From contig NZ_JADPJG010000035.1 of the NCBI RefSeq assembly GCF_023073335.1, positions 675,010-739,009 on the forward strand: a stretch of 64,000 nt of DNA, written 5' to 3'. The position numbers and the translations under genes are program-made. A model generated the notes under the pieces. The model did no database searches and was not told the origin of the DNA. It saw only the letters and a list, made by a program, of their open reading frames with translations. Positions 26,142 through 35,123 of this stretch are shown here, piece by piece. This DNA is from Bradyrhizobium sp. 21. Its GTDB lineage: Bacteria > Pseudomonadota > Alphaproteobacteria > Rhizobiales > Xanthobacteraceae. Positions within the stretch are counted from its first letter, which is position 1; each line of letters begins with the position of its first letter.

Positions 26142-26233
26142 GCGCGTTGCCTCGCCCCTTCTGCCGTGAGCGGTGAGAGGCGCGATGGTGGTCTATTTGG
26201 CGGAGAGGATCAAGGTGGCATCTGGGCTACGGA

Positions 26234-26689
26234 CTATTCACCGAGCCATCGCTCCATGATGATCGTGCGTTCGTCACCATGATAGCTATCGCGCACGGCA
26301 TTGAATCCGAGCTTTGCGTAGAAGGTCTCGGCGGTGACCGACGAAGGGACGGTCAATGCAAAGATGTTCCGCTCGCGCGCTGTGCGCTCGATCGCGGCCA
26401 TCAGCAGCTTGCCGATCCCGCGGGCCTGAACATCGGGAGTCACGAAGACGGTCCGGACGACGCTTCCGTCGAGGCTCGCTGTTCCAACGACGACGCGGTC
26501 GAGGGTGGCGACGAAAACGGTGCGTTTCCCGATCAACTGGCGCACGGCGTCCGGGCTGAAGCTGCGCTCGACCCTTTCGATGATGTCATCGGTAAAATCC
26601 TTTGCGTTGGTTTCGCGCAGCGCACGCAGGATGACGCCGCTGATGTCGGCGGCGTCATCGGCAAGCGCAGGCCGGATGGTGCAGTCCAT
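26234..26689 (-). CDS. GNAT-family N-acetyltransferase
   Basis: A 151-residue single-domain acetyltransferase. The N-terminal strand TIRPALADDAADI and the acetyl-CoA loop VTPDVQARGIGKLLMAAIE (Q/RxxGxG/A motif) are clear. The C-terminal AETFYAKLGF and MERWL segments complete the fold. The acceptor is unknown. It is divergent from the amidase at 26767, 77 bases away. Confidence 0.85.
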   Translation of the reverse strand: MDCTIRPALADDAADISGVILRALRETNAKDFTDDIIERVERSFSPDAVRQLIGKRTVFVATLDRVVVGTASLDGSVVRTVFVTPDVQARGIGKLLMAAIERTARERNIFALTVPSSVTAETFYAKLGFNAVRDSYHGDERTIIMERWLGE

Positions 26690-26766
26690 GGTCGCTCCGG
26701 GCGGCTTGTCCTACGATCGGCGGAAATGCTACGTAGGGTAGCACATATCCACTCACGAGGCACGCG

Positions 26767-28374
26767 ATGAAGACGCCACCCGGCCGCGATGCGGCGGCCG
26801 AGCTGAAGCTCGAGGACGCGCCCATGACCGATATCATCGATGCCTTGGCCGCCGGGCGTGTCACCGCCACCCAGCTGACCAAAGCCTATCTCGCGCGGAT
26901 CGAGGCCTGTGACTGCAACGGACCCAAGCTCAATTCCGTCCGCGCCCCCAACCCCGACGCGCTTGCTATCGCGGGCAAGCTCGACGGCACCAAGCCCTCG
27001 GCGAAACGTCCGCTGGCCGGCGTTCCCATTCTGCTGAAGGACAACATCGCCACCGGCGACAAGCAGCCGAGCACGGCGGGCTCGCTGGCGCTTGAGGGCG
27101 CGCGTGCCAGAAGCGATGCCACCATCGTCAAGCTGCTGCGAAACGCCGGTGCGGTGATCCTCGGCAAGGCGAATTTGACCGAGTTCGCCAACATCCTCGC
27201 GATCGAGATGCCCTCGGGCTATTCTTCGCTGGGCGGTCAGGTGAAGAATCCGTTCGTGCCGGCGCTGCTGGACGAACATGGCATTCCGGTCGTAGATCCG
27301 GGCGGCTCAAGCTCGGGTTCCGCGGTCGCTGTGGCGGCAGGTCTTTGCGCGGCCGCGATCGGCACCGAGACCTCGGGCTCGCTGCTACATCCGGCCAGCC
27401 GCAATGGCGTCGTCACCGTGAAGCCGACGGTCGGACTGGTCAGCCGCGCCGGCATCATGCCGATCGCGCACAGCCAGGACACGGCGGGACCGATGGCGCG
27501 CACCGTGCGGGACGCGGCGATGCTGCTGAACGTGCTGGCCGCCAGCGACTCGCGCGATCCCATGACGGAGCGGCAGCGCAGGCCGGCCGATTACACGGCC
27601 GACCTCGCACGGGATGCGATGAAGGGCACACGTATCGGCGTACCGAGTGACCCCGGCGACCCGCTGAACGATTGCTACTATGGCAAACTGCCACCAGACG
27701 GGACCAAGCTGATGGCTGAGGTCATCAAGGTGCTGGGGGATCTGGGCGCCGTCATCGTGCGTGCCAACATGCCGACGCGTGGCTGGATTGCCGGCCCCGG
27801 CACCGGCATGGCCGTGCTCAACCGCAATCCGCTGAGCCGCAACAAGGGCAATCCGACCGGCTCGCCGATCGTCTTCCTCTACGAGCTGAAGTATGGGCTC
27901 AATCTTTATCTCAGGGATTGGGCGACCAATACCGACATCAAGACCATGGCCGACATCATTACCTTCAACGCGGCGAATGCGGACAAGGCGCTGCGTTTTG
28001 GCCAGGACCTGTTCCTCGCCTCCGACCTCACGCGGGGCGATCTGAGCGAGCGCGAATACAAATCGGCACGTGCCATGGACCGGCTCTCCGCCAGGACGCA
28101 CGGCATGGATGCCTATATGAACCAGCACAAGCTGGACGCCGTTCTGTTTCCCGGCGCGACCGGCGCAGCAATTGCCGCCAAGGCGGGCTATCCCAGCGTC
28201 ATGGTGCCAGCAGGCTTCGTCTCGGGCGCCGACGGGAAGGACACGCCCGACTATCCGCTCGGCGTCACCTTCGCAGGGAAGGCCTGGAGCGAGCACAAGC
28301 TGTTGCGTCTGGCCTACGCCTACGAGCAGGCGTCCCAAATGCGCAAGCCGCCGCCCGGCTTGCCTGCCCTTTAA
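26767..28374 (+). CDS. Amidase-signature family hydrolase
   Basis: A 535-residue amidase. Catalytic elements are visible: Lys in ILLKDNIAT, the Gly/Ser-rich DPGGSSSGSAVAVAAGL loop with the cis-Ser, and the nucleophile Ser in GTETSGSLLHPAS. The family hydrolyses amides, nitrile-derived amides or amino-acid amides; the substrate cannot be assigned. It has no signal peptide. It stands alone, divergent from the acetyltransferase. A decayed secreted-protein gene follows 110 bases after its stop. Confidence 0.87.
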   Translation: MKTPPGRDAAAELKLEDAPMTDIIDALAAGRVTATQLTKAYLARIEACDCNGPKLNSVRAPNPDALAIAGKLDGTKPSAKRPLAGVPILLKDNIATGDKQPSTAGSLALEGARARSDATIVKLLRNAGAVILGKANLTEFANILAIEMPSGYSSLGGQVKNPFVPALLDEHGIPVVDPGGSSSGSAVAVAAGLCAAAIGTETSGSLLHPASRNGVVTVKPTVGLVSRAGIMPIAHSQDTAGPMARTVRDAAMLLNVLAASDSRDPMTERQRRPADYTADLARDAMKGTRIGVPSDPGDPLNDCYYGKLPPDGTKLMAEVIKVLGDLGAVIVRANMPTRGWIAGPGTGMAVLNRNPLSRNKGNPTGSPIVFLYELKYGLNLYLRDWATNTDIKTMADIITFNAANADKALRFGQDLFLASDLTRGDLSEREYKSARAMDRLSARTHGMDAYMNQHKLDAVLFPGATGAAIAAKAGYPSVMVPAGFVSGADGKDTPDYPLGVTFAGKAWSEHKLLRLAYAYEQASQMRKPPPGLPAL

Positions 28375-28484
28375 ACCTCAATGTCCGCGCAAGGAGGACC
28401 CATTGCGTGAACTTTTGCGGAGCGGCTCGCGACGAACAACGGCCATCGCCACGAACGGCGCCGCCTCGCCGATTGAGACCGCCC

Positions 28485-29231
28485 ATGCCGATCGTCAGAA
28501 TCCTCCTGGTCCTTCTCGCGCTCGCCTCGCCGGCGTTGGCGCATGAGGGCGCACGCGATGCGGCCGCCGCGCGCGAGGCCGCGCAGGCCTTCCGGGTCTA
28601 TGTCGAGGGGGGTGATGAAGAAGCGCGAGCGGCCCGACCTGACCCGGCCGGAGGTCGCAGCCCTGCTCAGCCGCGTCTTCGATCTCGACGCCCTGGCGGC
28701 GCTACCGCCCGCGCAGGCGAGCGATATGAACTGGCTGCTGGACTGGACGGACGCCGCAAACGCGACCCACAAGCTGTTCATCCTTTACGGCTCGAAGCCG
28801 GGGCCGCAACCTGATCTTGCGGCGCTCCAGCGCAACATGACCGAGTATGGCGACCAATACGCGGTAACGATCGACTTCATGATCCGCAGCATGGCGCGCG
28901 AGGCGGTGGCGGGCCAGTTGTTCTGGGCGGAGTTCGCGCCGGAGCAGCGCACCCGCATCCGCGAGGAGGGTCTTGCGGGCTTCCGCAGGAACAGCGCCGT
29001 GTACATCCTGAGCACGGTCTGCGCGGCGATCCAGGGCGCCGGCAAGCCGGCCAACGCGCGCCTGGTGGCAGCCGCCATCCGCGACACCGCGAGGTCTGGG
29101 CGAGCTTCTTGCTGCCGCAGGATCGGGCGCGCGTGATCGAGCAGCTCGCCGACCTTCCCCATTGACCCACGGACGAGACGGCGCGGGATGATCTCGCCGT
29201 CTTCACCGCCGCGTTGCAGACGGTGAATTGA
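28485..29231 (+). pseudogene. Decayed secreted-protein gene (two frameshifts and an in-frame stop)
   Basis: The gene starts at ATG 28485 with a signal peptide (MPIVRILLVLLALASPALAH) and reads to a run of six G at 28607-28612. Coherent protein sequence then continues in the +1 frame (VMKKRERPDLTRPEVAALL, FILYGSKPGPQPDLAALQ) to about 29092. A one-base loss there returns it to the first frame (VWASFLLPQDRARVIEQLAD), a TGA follows at 29163, and plausible coding continues to a stop at 29229. The restored protein would be roughly 245 residues, exported and mostly helical. I do not know its family. The tail overlaps the lysR 3' end. Confidence 0.7.
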
Positions 29232-30132
29232 CCTGACGTCCGCGATAACGAAGTGCCTCGACCAGCACCGAAAAGGCGGAGGAGGGCTGCCGCCGGCTGG
29301 GATAATAGAGGTGGTAGCCCGAGAATGGCGGACACCAATCCGACAGGACCCGGACGAGCCGGCCTTGAGATAGGTGCTGCTGCACGTGGCCTTCCGTCAG
29401 GTAGGCGAGGCCCAAGCCCTTGAGCGCCCCGTCCAGGAGCAGGCCCGCGCTGTTGAACACCAGCTGTCCCTCCGCGCGCACCCGGAGCTCTCGTCCACTT
29501 TTCTCGAACTCCCACGCATACAGGCTGCCGCCATGGGTCGGCAGGCGAAGGTTGAGGCAGTTGTGATGTGTCAGATCCTGCGGCGTCTTCGGTCGTTTGC
29601 GCTCGGCGAAGTAGGAGGGCGAACCAACGACGGCCATCCGGAGGTCTGGACTGACCCGCACGGCGATCATGTCCTTGGCGACAAGCTCGCCGGGGCGGAT
29701 GCCGGCATCGACTTGCTGCGCCACGATGTTGGTCAGCCCGTAATCGATGACGATCTCGACGTTGATGTCAGGGTGCTTTGGCAGGATCTTGCCGAGGGCG
29801 GGCAACAGGATCTCTGACGCCGCGTACTCCGTCGCCGTCAGCCGAACGGTTCCGGCCGGCTTTTCCCGGAGCTCGCTGAGCGCGGCGAGATCGGCATCCA
29901 TCTCGTTGAACTTGGGCCCAATGCTCAGGAAGAGCCGTTCTCCCGCTTGAGTCGGGGTGACGCTGCGCGTGGTCCGGTTCAACAGCCTGACGCCGATCCG
30001 CTCCTCCAGCTTTCGGATGATCTGGCTGAGGCCAGACTGCGTCATGCCGAGTTTCGCCGCGGCACGGGTGAAATTGCGTTCCCGCGCCACTGCGAGGAAG
30101 GCCAGCAGGTCGCTCGCGTCGTCTCGCTGCAT
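29203..30132 (-). CDS. LysR-family transcriptional regulator
   Basis: A 309-residue regulator. The N-terminal winged HTH (FTRAAAKLGMTQSGLSQIIRKLEE) and type-2 periplasmic-binding-protein-like effector domain are intact. It belongs to the large group with LTATEYAASEILLPALGKIL. It is divergent from the MFS/CMD/cupin/monooxygenase cluster at 30265-33220 and is its probable regulator, in the usual LysR arrangement. The 3' end overlaps the decayed gene on the other strand. Confidence 0.88.
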   Translation of the reverse strand: MQRDDASDLLAFLAVARERNFTRAAAKLGMTQSGLSQIIRKLEERIGVRLLNRTTRSVTPTQAGERLFLSIGPKFNEMDADLAALSELREKPAGTVRLTATEYAASEILLPALGKILPKHPDINVEIVIDYGLTNIVAQQVDAGIRPGELVAKDMIAVRVSPDLRMAVVGSPSYFAERKRPKTPQDLTHHNCLNLRLPTHGGSLYAWEFEKSGRELRVRAEGQLVFNSAGLLLDGALKGLGLAYLTEGHVQQHLSQGRLVRVLSDWCPPFSGYHLYYPSRRQPSSAFSVLVEALRYRGRQVNSPSATRR

Positions 30133-30232
30133 TGATGAGCCACTCTAATGACTGCATGCAAAATCTATCACCTAATCGTGGGCGCCCGGAAGTCCTAGGT
30201 TCAGACCAGCCGCCCGGCGGCACCGCCGTCTC

Positions 30233-30262
30233 AGCGAAAAGGCAAGACAGCGAAAAGGCAAG
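30233..30262 (+). repeat. Tandem duplication of AGCGAAAAGGCAAG before the MFS gene
   Basis: Two copies of AGCGAAAAGGCAAG (30233-30246 and 30249-30262) with a 16-base period. The second copy forms the ribosome-binding region of the MFS gene, ending 2 bases before its ATG. Its effect is unknown. Confidence 0.75.
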
Positions 30263-30264
30263 GC

Positions 30265-31473
30265 ATGTCCGTAACAGCCACGCAGCACTCCGTTGCCGTC
30301 CCGCGCCTCGCGGCGACCTTGCTGCCGATCATGGGCGTGGTCTTCGTCGCCTTTCTCGTCATCGGCATCGCCATGCCGGTTCTTCCGCTTCACGTACACG
30401 ATGGACTGGGGCAGGGAACCGTCGTGGTCGGACTCGTCGCCGGCAGCCAGTTCGCCGCGTCCCTGATCTCGCGGCCTTGGGCGGGGCACTTTTCCGACCG
30501 AAGCGGTGCGAAGCGCGGTGTCATCGCGGGCCTGATAACGGCCGGTGCGGCGGGATTGCTCTATCTGGCTTCGCTCGGTTTCGTCGGCGCACCGCTGACA
30601 TCCGTTGCGATTCTGCTGGCAGGGCGGGCGCTGCTCGGCGCGGCGGAAAGTTTCATCATCACGGCCGCAGTAAGCTGGGGACTGGCGCTCGTGGATGTCA
30701 GCAGCGCGGGCAAGGTCATTGCCTGGGTCGGCTCGGCGATGTTCGCGGCCTTCGCAATCGGCGCGCCGGCGGGCTCTGCGCTCTATGCCGGCTATGGCTT
30801 CACGGCGATCGCGCTCGCCACCGCAATAGCGCCGCTGCTCACCTTGCTGCTCGTTCTGCCCCTCCCGAAGATTGCGCCGGTGCAGCGCGCGCGGGTCTCG
30901 TTCGCCGACGTGATCGGCGCCGTGTGGGTGCCGGGTCTCGGCTCTGCTCTCGGCAGCGTCGGGTTCGGGGCGGTGACGACGTTCGTCGCCCTGCTGTTCG
31001 CGAGCCGAGGGTGGGACAACGGATGGCTCGCCTACACGTCCTATGCCGTTGCGTTCATTCTGGCGCGGGTCTTCTTCAGCCATGTGGCCGATGCGATTGG
31101 CGGTGCCAAGGTCGCGCTGGTTTGCGCGGTGATCGAAGCCGCCGGCCAAGCCCTGATCTGGCTGGCCGTTCGACCCGAGTTGGCCCTGGCGGGCGCCGCG
31201 CTCACCGGTTTCGGATTCTCGCTGGTTTACCCCGGCTTCGGCGTCGAAGCGGTTCGGCGCGTGCCGGCGCAGAGCCGCGGCCTTGCCATGGGGGCCTACA
31301 CTGCATTTCTCGACCTGGCACAGGGCGTCGCGAGCCCAGCGCTCGGGTTGATCGCGGTCGGCGCGAAGCTGAACGCCGTGTTTCTTGCCAGCGCCGTTAC
31401 CGTGCTCTGCGCCGCGCTGGTCGCGGCGTGGCTGCTGGCGCACCCGACAATTTCGGAAGGATGCCCGCAATGA
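30265..31473 (+). CDS. MFS transporter (sugar/drug efflux type)
   Basis: A 402-residue inner-membrane protein with twelve hydrophobic helices. The MFS A-loop motif after TM2-TM3 is readable (RPWAGHFSDRSGAKRGVIAG), with a second-half counterpart around SHVADAIGGAKVAL. It resembles the YhhS/YfcJ efflux branch. It is the first gene of the LysR-linked cluster; its stop overlaps the CMD gene start by four bases (ATGA). The likely role is export of a small organic compound; the substrate is unknown. Confidence 0.85.
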   Translation: MSVTATQHSVAVPRLAATLLPIMGVVFVAFLVIGIAMPVLPLHVHDGLGQGTVVVGLVAGSQFAASLISRPWAGHFSDRSGAKRGVIAGLITAGAAGLLYLASLGFVGAPLTSVAILLAGRALLGAAESFIITAAVSWGLALVDVSSAGKVIAWVGSAMFAAFAIGAPAGSALYAGYGFTAIALATAIAPLLTLLLVLPLPKIAPVQRARVSFADVIGAVWVPGLGSALGSVGFGAVTTFVALLFASRGWDNGWLAYTSYAVAFILARVFFSHVADAIGGAKVALVCAVIEAAGQALIWLAVRPELALAGAALTGFGFSLVYPGFGVEAVRRVPAQSRGLAMGAYTAFLDLAQGVASPALGLIAVGAKLNAVFLASAVTVLCAALVAAWLLAHPTISEGCPQ

Positions 31474-32255
31474 GACTGCTCGCAGCGATCTTATTTTCAT
31501 TCTGCCTGACCTCAGGCGGCGCCGTCGCCGCGGATCAGGCGCCCACCCAAGGAGTAAATCCCATGTTGAAATCGGAAGACGTTCGCGCTGTCGCGCCCGC
31601 ATTGGAAAAATACGTCCAGCACGTCGTGCTGGGCGATCTCTGGAAGCGAAATGGCCTGTCGCCGCGAGACCGCAGCATCGTCACGCTCGCGGCGCTCATC
31701 GCTCGCAATCAGACCGTCGAGCTGCCGTTCTATCTCGGCCTCGCACTCGACAACGGCGTGAAGCCGGCCGAGATCTCCGAGATCATCACGCATTTGGCGT
31801 TCTACACCGGATGGGCGAACGCGATGAATGCGATCCCGGCGACGAAGGACGTCTTCAACAGCCGCAACATCGGGACCGATCAGCTCCCGCCGGCATCGGG
31901 ACCACAGCTACCCCTTGACGAGGCTGCCGAGAAGCAGCGGGCGACCCGCGTCGGGGAACAGTTCGGCCAGATCACACCGAGCCTGGTCCAGTACACCACC
32001 GACGTGCTTTTCCGCGACCTTTGGCTGAGACCGGGCCTTGCGCCGCGCGACCGCAGTCTGGTCACCGTGAGTGCCCTCATCGCCACCGGCCAGGTCCCGC
32101 AGATCACCTATCATCTGAACCGGGCGATGGATAACGGGTTGACTCGGGAGGAAGCCGGCGAGGTGCTGGGGCATCTCGCCTTCTATGCTGGCTGGCCCAA
32201 TGCCTTCTCGGCGGCGCCCGTCGTCAAGGACGTCATCGAGAAGCGACCGCGCTAG
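31470..32255 (+). CDS. Exported carboxymuconolactone-decarboxylase-like protein, internally duplicated
   Basis: A 261-residue protein with a signal peptide (MRLLAAILFSFCLTSGGAVAAD) and two CMD-like repeats of about 90 residues. Parallel segments are LSPRDRSIVTLAALIARNQ / LAPRDRSLVTVSALIATGQ and HLAFYTGWANAMNA / HLAFYAGWPNAFSA. Neither repeat has the CxxC active pair of AhpD-type members, so it is nearer gamma-CMD. CMD-fold proteins include decarboxylases and peroxide defence enzymes; the reaction is not established. The start overlaps the MFS stop (ATGA). Confidence 0.8.
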   Translation: MRLLAAILFSFCLTSGGAVAADQAPTQGVNPMLKSEDVRAVAPALEKYVQHVVLGDLWKRNGLSPRDRSIVTLAALIARNQTVELPFYLGLALDNGVKPAEISEIITHLAFYTGWANAMNAIPATKDVFNSRNIGTDQLPPASGPQLPLDEAAEKQRATRVGEQFGQITPSLVQYTTDVLFRDLWLRPGLAPRDRSLVTVSALIATGQVPQITYHLNRAMDNGLTREEAGEVLGHLAFYAGWPNAFSAAPVVKDVIEKRPR

Positions 32256-32365
32256 GGAATACGATGATCACACGCAGGGGCGTGATCATCGGCGGCGGCG
32301 CTGCCGCTACGATCAATGTTCGTCGGACGCGGGCGCTCACGTTCGAACAACCAAGGGAGTTTCCT

Positions 32366-32767
32366 ATGGACATCGACATCAAGAGGAACGGCTCTCGTCC
32401 TTCCCAGAAGGGCCCGCAAGACTGGTTCACCGGTACGGTGCGGGTCGATCCGCTCTTCCAGGCGCCGGATCCCGCCCGCGTCGGCGCCGCCCAGGTTACC
32501 TTCGAACCCGGTGCTCGTACCGCTTGGCATACGCATCCCCTGGGGCAGACGCTGATCGTCACCGCCGGGCTCGGTTGGGTGCAGCGTGAAGGGGGGCAGG
32601 TCGAGGAGATCAGGCCGGGCGACGTCGTGTGGTTTCCACCTGATATGAAGCACTGGCATGGCGCTTCGCTTACCACTGCGATGACGCACATCGCGATTCA
32701 GGAATCCATCGGCGGCAAGAATGTCGACTGGCTCGAGAAAGTCAGCGACGAGCAATACCGCAAGTGA
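32366..32767 (+). CDS. Cupin-fold protein, mandelonitrile-lyase-like
   Basis: A 133-residue single cupin. Metal-site motif 1 (GARTAWHTHPLGQTLIV) gives two His and the Gln position; motif 2 is HWHGASLTTAM. This wording is very like the manganese cupin hydroxynitrile lyases (Granulicella type), but such sequences are usually annotated only as cupins. The ATG at 32366 has a good AAGGGAG Shine-Dalgarno and fits the family length. The frame is also open from ATG 32264, adding a Tat-like but short leader (TRRGVIIGGGAAATI). It is the third gene of the LysR-linked cluster. Confidence 0.78.
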   Translation: MDIDIKRNGSRPSQKGPQDWFTGTVRVDPLFQAPDPARVGAAQVTFEPGARTAWHTHPLGQTLIVTAGLGWVQREGGQVEEIRPGDVVWFPPDMKHWHGASLTTAMTHIAIQESIGGKNVDWLEKVSDEQYRK

Positions 32768-32827
32768 GTTGATACCCTGACGAGATGCGATGCCGCCCAT
32801 GTCGTTGGCGCCGCGCAGGAGGTAACG

Positions 32828-33220
32828 ATGAACACGAAGCATCTTCTGATTTTGGGCGCATCCATGCTGGCTTCTAGCCTGGGACCGTCTGCCACAGCCC
32901 AGGAGACGCCGGGCCAGTATATTCAGGTCGCCGAGATCGAAATCGATCCCGCTCAACTCGAAGCCTACAAGGCGGCGGTCAAGGAACACATCGAAACGGC
33001 GGTCCGCGTCGAGCCGGGCGTCCTGGCGCTGTATGCCCTATCCGAAAAGGACAACCCGACGAAGGTGAGAGTGTTCGAGATCTATCGCGACGTCGAGGCC
33101 TATAAATCGCACCTCGAATCCCAACACTTCAAGACCTACAAGGCGACGACGGACACGATGGTCAAGTCGCTGAAGCTGGTCCGGACGGACGGCATCGCGC
33201 TCGCGGCGAAGACGCGGTGA
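32828..33220 (+). CDS. Exported ABM-fold (putative quinol monooxygenase) protein
   Basis: A 130-residue protein with a signal peptide (cleavage after ATAQE). It has an antibiotic-biosynthesis-monooxygenase domain (IQVAEIEIDPAQLEAYKAAV, EPGVLALYALSEKDNP, FEIYRDVEAYKSHLES). YgiN-like members oxidise quinols. It is the last gene of the cluster, with a near-perfect AGGAGGT Shine-Dalgarno. With the CMD and cupin proteins it suggests handling of a reactive aromatic or quinone-like compound; this is inference from context. Confidence 0.8.
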   Translation: MNTKHLLILGASMLASSLGPSATAQETPGQYIQVAEIEIDPAQLEAYKAAVKEHIETAVRVEPGVLALYALSEKDNPTKVRVFEIYRDVEAYKSHLESQHFKTYKATTDTMVKSLKLVRTDGIALAAKTR

Positions 33221-33287
33221 ACGACGAATGACGCGGTGTCGGCGACGGCAGCTTTCGCATGATCGCCATTGAAGACGTGGCGAAGCG

Positions 33288-33419
33288 CGTAGGATGGGTA
33301 GAGCGAAGCGAAACCCATCGAGCTTCATCCTCACAATCGGATCGGGCTGACAAGGCCGCCAGATGCCGCGTCTCGCCCATCAGGACCATGGGTTTCGCAA
33401 GAGCTCAACCCATCCTACG
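33288..33419. repeat. GTAGGATGGGT inverted-repeat element
   Basis: A 132-bp element with inverted ends. The left arm 33288-33319 begins CGTAGGATGGGTAGAGCGAA. The right arm 33388-33419 ends AACCCATCCTACG. It fills the convergent gap between the ABM-fold gene and the TAXI gene and belongs to a dispersed repeat type common in rhizobial genomes. Confidence 0.75.
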
Positions 33420-33487
33420 AGCTGTCCGGTCTCTCCTTAACGGCCGACGTCGGCGGCAATCGTGGTGACATGTTTCACGTGGCTCCG

Positions 33488-34912
33488 TCATCTTGACGTG
33501 AGGCCGCGGCCTCCTGCCGCGCCGCGAACAGGCTCAAGCGAGCCCGCTTGCAATTCCGCGCGCCTCTCGTCAACGGCATGGTTGAACAGTTCGAGCACCA
33601 GGCCAAAGGCCGCCAGTTCCTCTTCCTCGATCGCGCCGTCATCGTAGCATGCGAGCGCTTCACTTATGATGGCGTCGACCTCGCGTTGCATCGCCAGGAG
33701 TTTCTGGTTGGATTCCGCGGTGCGGACCCCGGAAACCATCGCCAGGATTCGCTTGCGATGGCTGATATTCTCGTCCCTTTCGTCTCGATTCAGATAGTGA
33801 CGCAACCAGGCGCCGGCCGAACCGATGCCGGAGAGAAGCAGGAGCGCAAACCAGAAGTAATCGCCGTACCGATCCAGAAAGGTACGTTCGGTGCCGTCGA
33901 TCACGGCTGCCGCTCCGCGATGCACCGGCAGCTCGGCGTCTTTCTCGGTGTCCGGCTTGGTGATGTGCGCAGCGCCGGGCGCCCGCCGGGCGATCACCTG
34001 ACGGACGGCGAACAGTTGCCGGAAAAATGTCGCCACTGTCGTCTCGGACAAAGCCTTTTGTGCCACGATGAGATGGTTGACGCTGACCGTCTCGACCTTG
34101 TCATCCGGCCAAGCCGGGTCGGCGTTGAAGACACTGGGTGGGATTTCCTCGGATTCATACCGCGGATGCTTCAGGGCGATGGCTTCCGATGCATCGATCG
34201 CGAGAAACTTCGGCTCGCCTCGCCCCCTCGCTGTCGCAGCGATGGCGTCGGAGGTAATTTTGCTGTCGAGCGGACCGACCGCCATGAAGGCATCAAGGGT
34301 CGGGTCGCGCGCCATCGCCTCGATCTGGTCCGTGCCAAATTGCGTGACCGCGACCTTGTCCGCCTCCGCCCCGGAGGCGCTCAGGATGACGCGCAGCAAC
34401 GCGGCGTTTGCCGGCGTCCGGCCGATGACGCCGACCCTGTGGCCTGCGAGATCGCCGACCTCCTTGATCTTCGCCGCGGGCTTTCTCTTGGAGCTCTTGC
34501 CCGCAAGTCCGGAAGGCGACCACAGCACGACGAAGTTCTTGCGCACGATGGCGACGGCCTGCGCGTCGGCCGGCATCTCCAGATCGCCACGACCGACCGC
34601 AAGGTTGGCCTTGCCGGCCCGAAGCAGGGCAAGAGCTTCGACCGCGCCGTCGGTCGTGATCAGCGACAGCCTGACGGTCCTGCTTTCGCTGGCGAAGGCC
34701 TCCGCCGCCGCCTCGATCAATTTGTGATCGTCGCTTCCCGGCGGTCCGACAGCAATCCGGAGGGTGACCGGCCGCAACGCGTAGTACAGCGCGCCCGCCG
34801 CGGCGCCGAAAACAAGGAATCCAACGGCCAAGGCCAGGAGCAAGGCGTTGCTCCTTCTCCGCTGTCGGCGGGCCGTATCACTGGTTGCACTTGTACCGTC
34901 GGACGAGGACAT
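33488..34912 (-). CDS. TAXI-family (TRAP-type) solute-binding protein, membrane-anchored
   Basis: A 474-residue protein. A cytoplasmic basic N-terminus precedes a TM helix at about 23-46. A TAXI-type periplasmic binding domain follows at about 50-330 (LRIAVGPPGSDDHKLIEAAA, VGVIGRTPANAALLRVIL). A second TM helix at about 345-365 and a cytoplasmic C-terminal tail of about 100 residues complete it. TAXI proteins usually serve TRAP transporters, but no TRAP membrane gene is adjacent. Two membrane anchors plus a cytoplasmic tail are unlike a free binding protein and may indicate a sensing or partner role. Confidence 0.75.
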   Translation of the reverse strand: MSSSDGTSATSDTARRQRRRSNALLLALAVGFLVFGAAAGALYYALRPVTLRIAVGPPGSDDHKLIEAAAEAFASESRTVRLSLITTDGAVEALALLRAGKANLAVGRGDLEMPADAQAVAIVRKNFVVLWSPSGLAGKSSKRKPAAKIKEVGDLAGHRVGVIGRTPANAALLRVILSASGAEADKVAVTQFGTDQIEAMARDPTLDAFMAVGPLDSKITSDAIAATARGRGEPKFLAIDASEAIALKHPRYESEEIPPSVFNADPAWPDDKVETVSVNHLIVAQKALSETTVATFFRQLFAVRQVIARRAPGAAHITKPDTEKDAELPVHRGAAAVIDGTERTFLDRYGDYFWFALLLLSGIGSAGAWLRHYLNRDERDENISHRKRILAMVSGVRTAESNQKLLAMQREVDAIISEALACYDDGAIEEEELAAFGLVLELFNHAVDERRAELQAGSLEPVRGAAGGRGLTSR

Positions 34913-35123
34913 TTCTGCTGCCGGTCGGAGATCAAAAGCCTGCTGCTTTGCAGGGATACCACATAACGTCGCCGCAGCGACCTCGGTTGCAAGAACTGAA
35001 TACCACTTGGACAGTTGCGACCGACCCCGAGCGAATAATCATCCGATAATGGAAAGGGTCGATCGCGGCATTGCACGACATACCTTTGCCAGAGGCTGAC
35101 GTCCCGTGCCTGCGTCACACACG

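Noticed and set aside
28543..29136. A separate + strand gene of 197 codons
   Set aside because: Its first 25 residues are non-protein-like, while the neighbouring frame supplies a perfect signal peptide that joins at the G6 tract. It is better read as one frameshifted gene.
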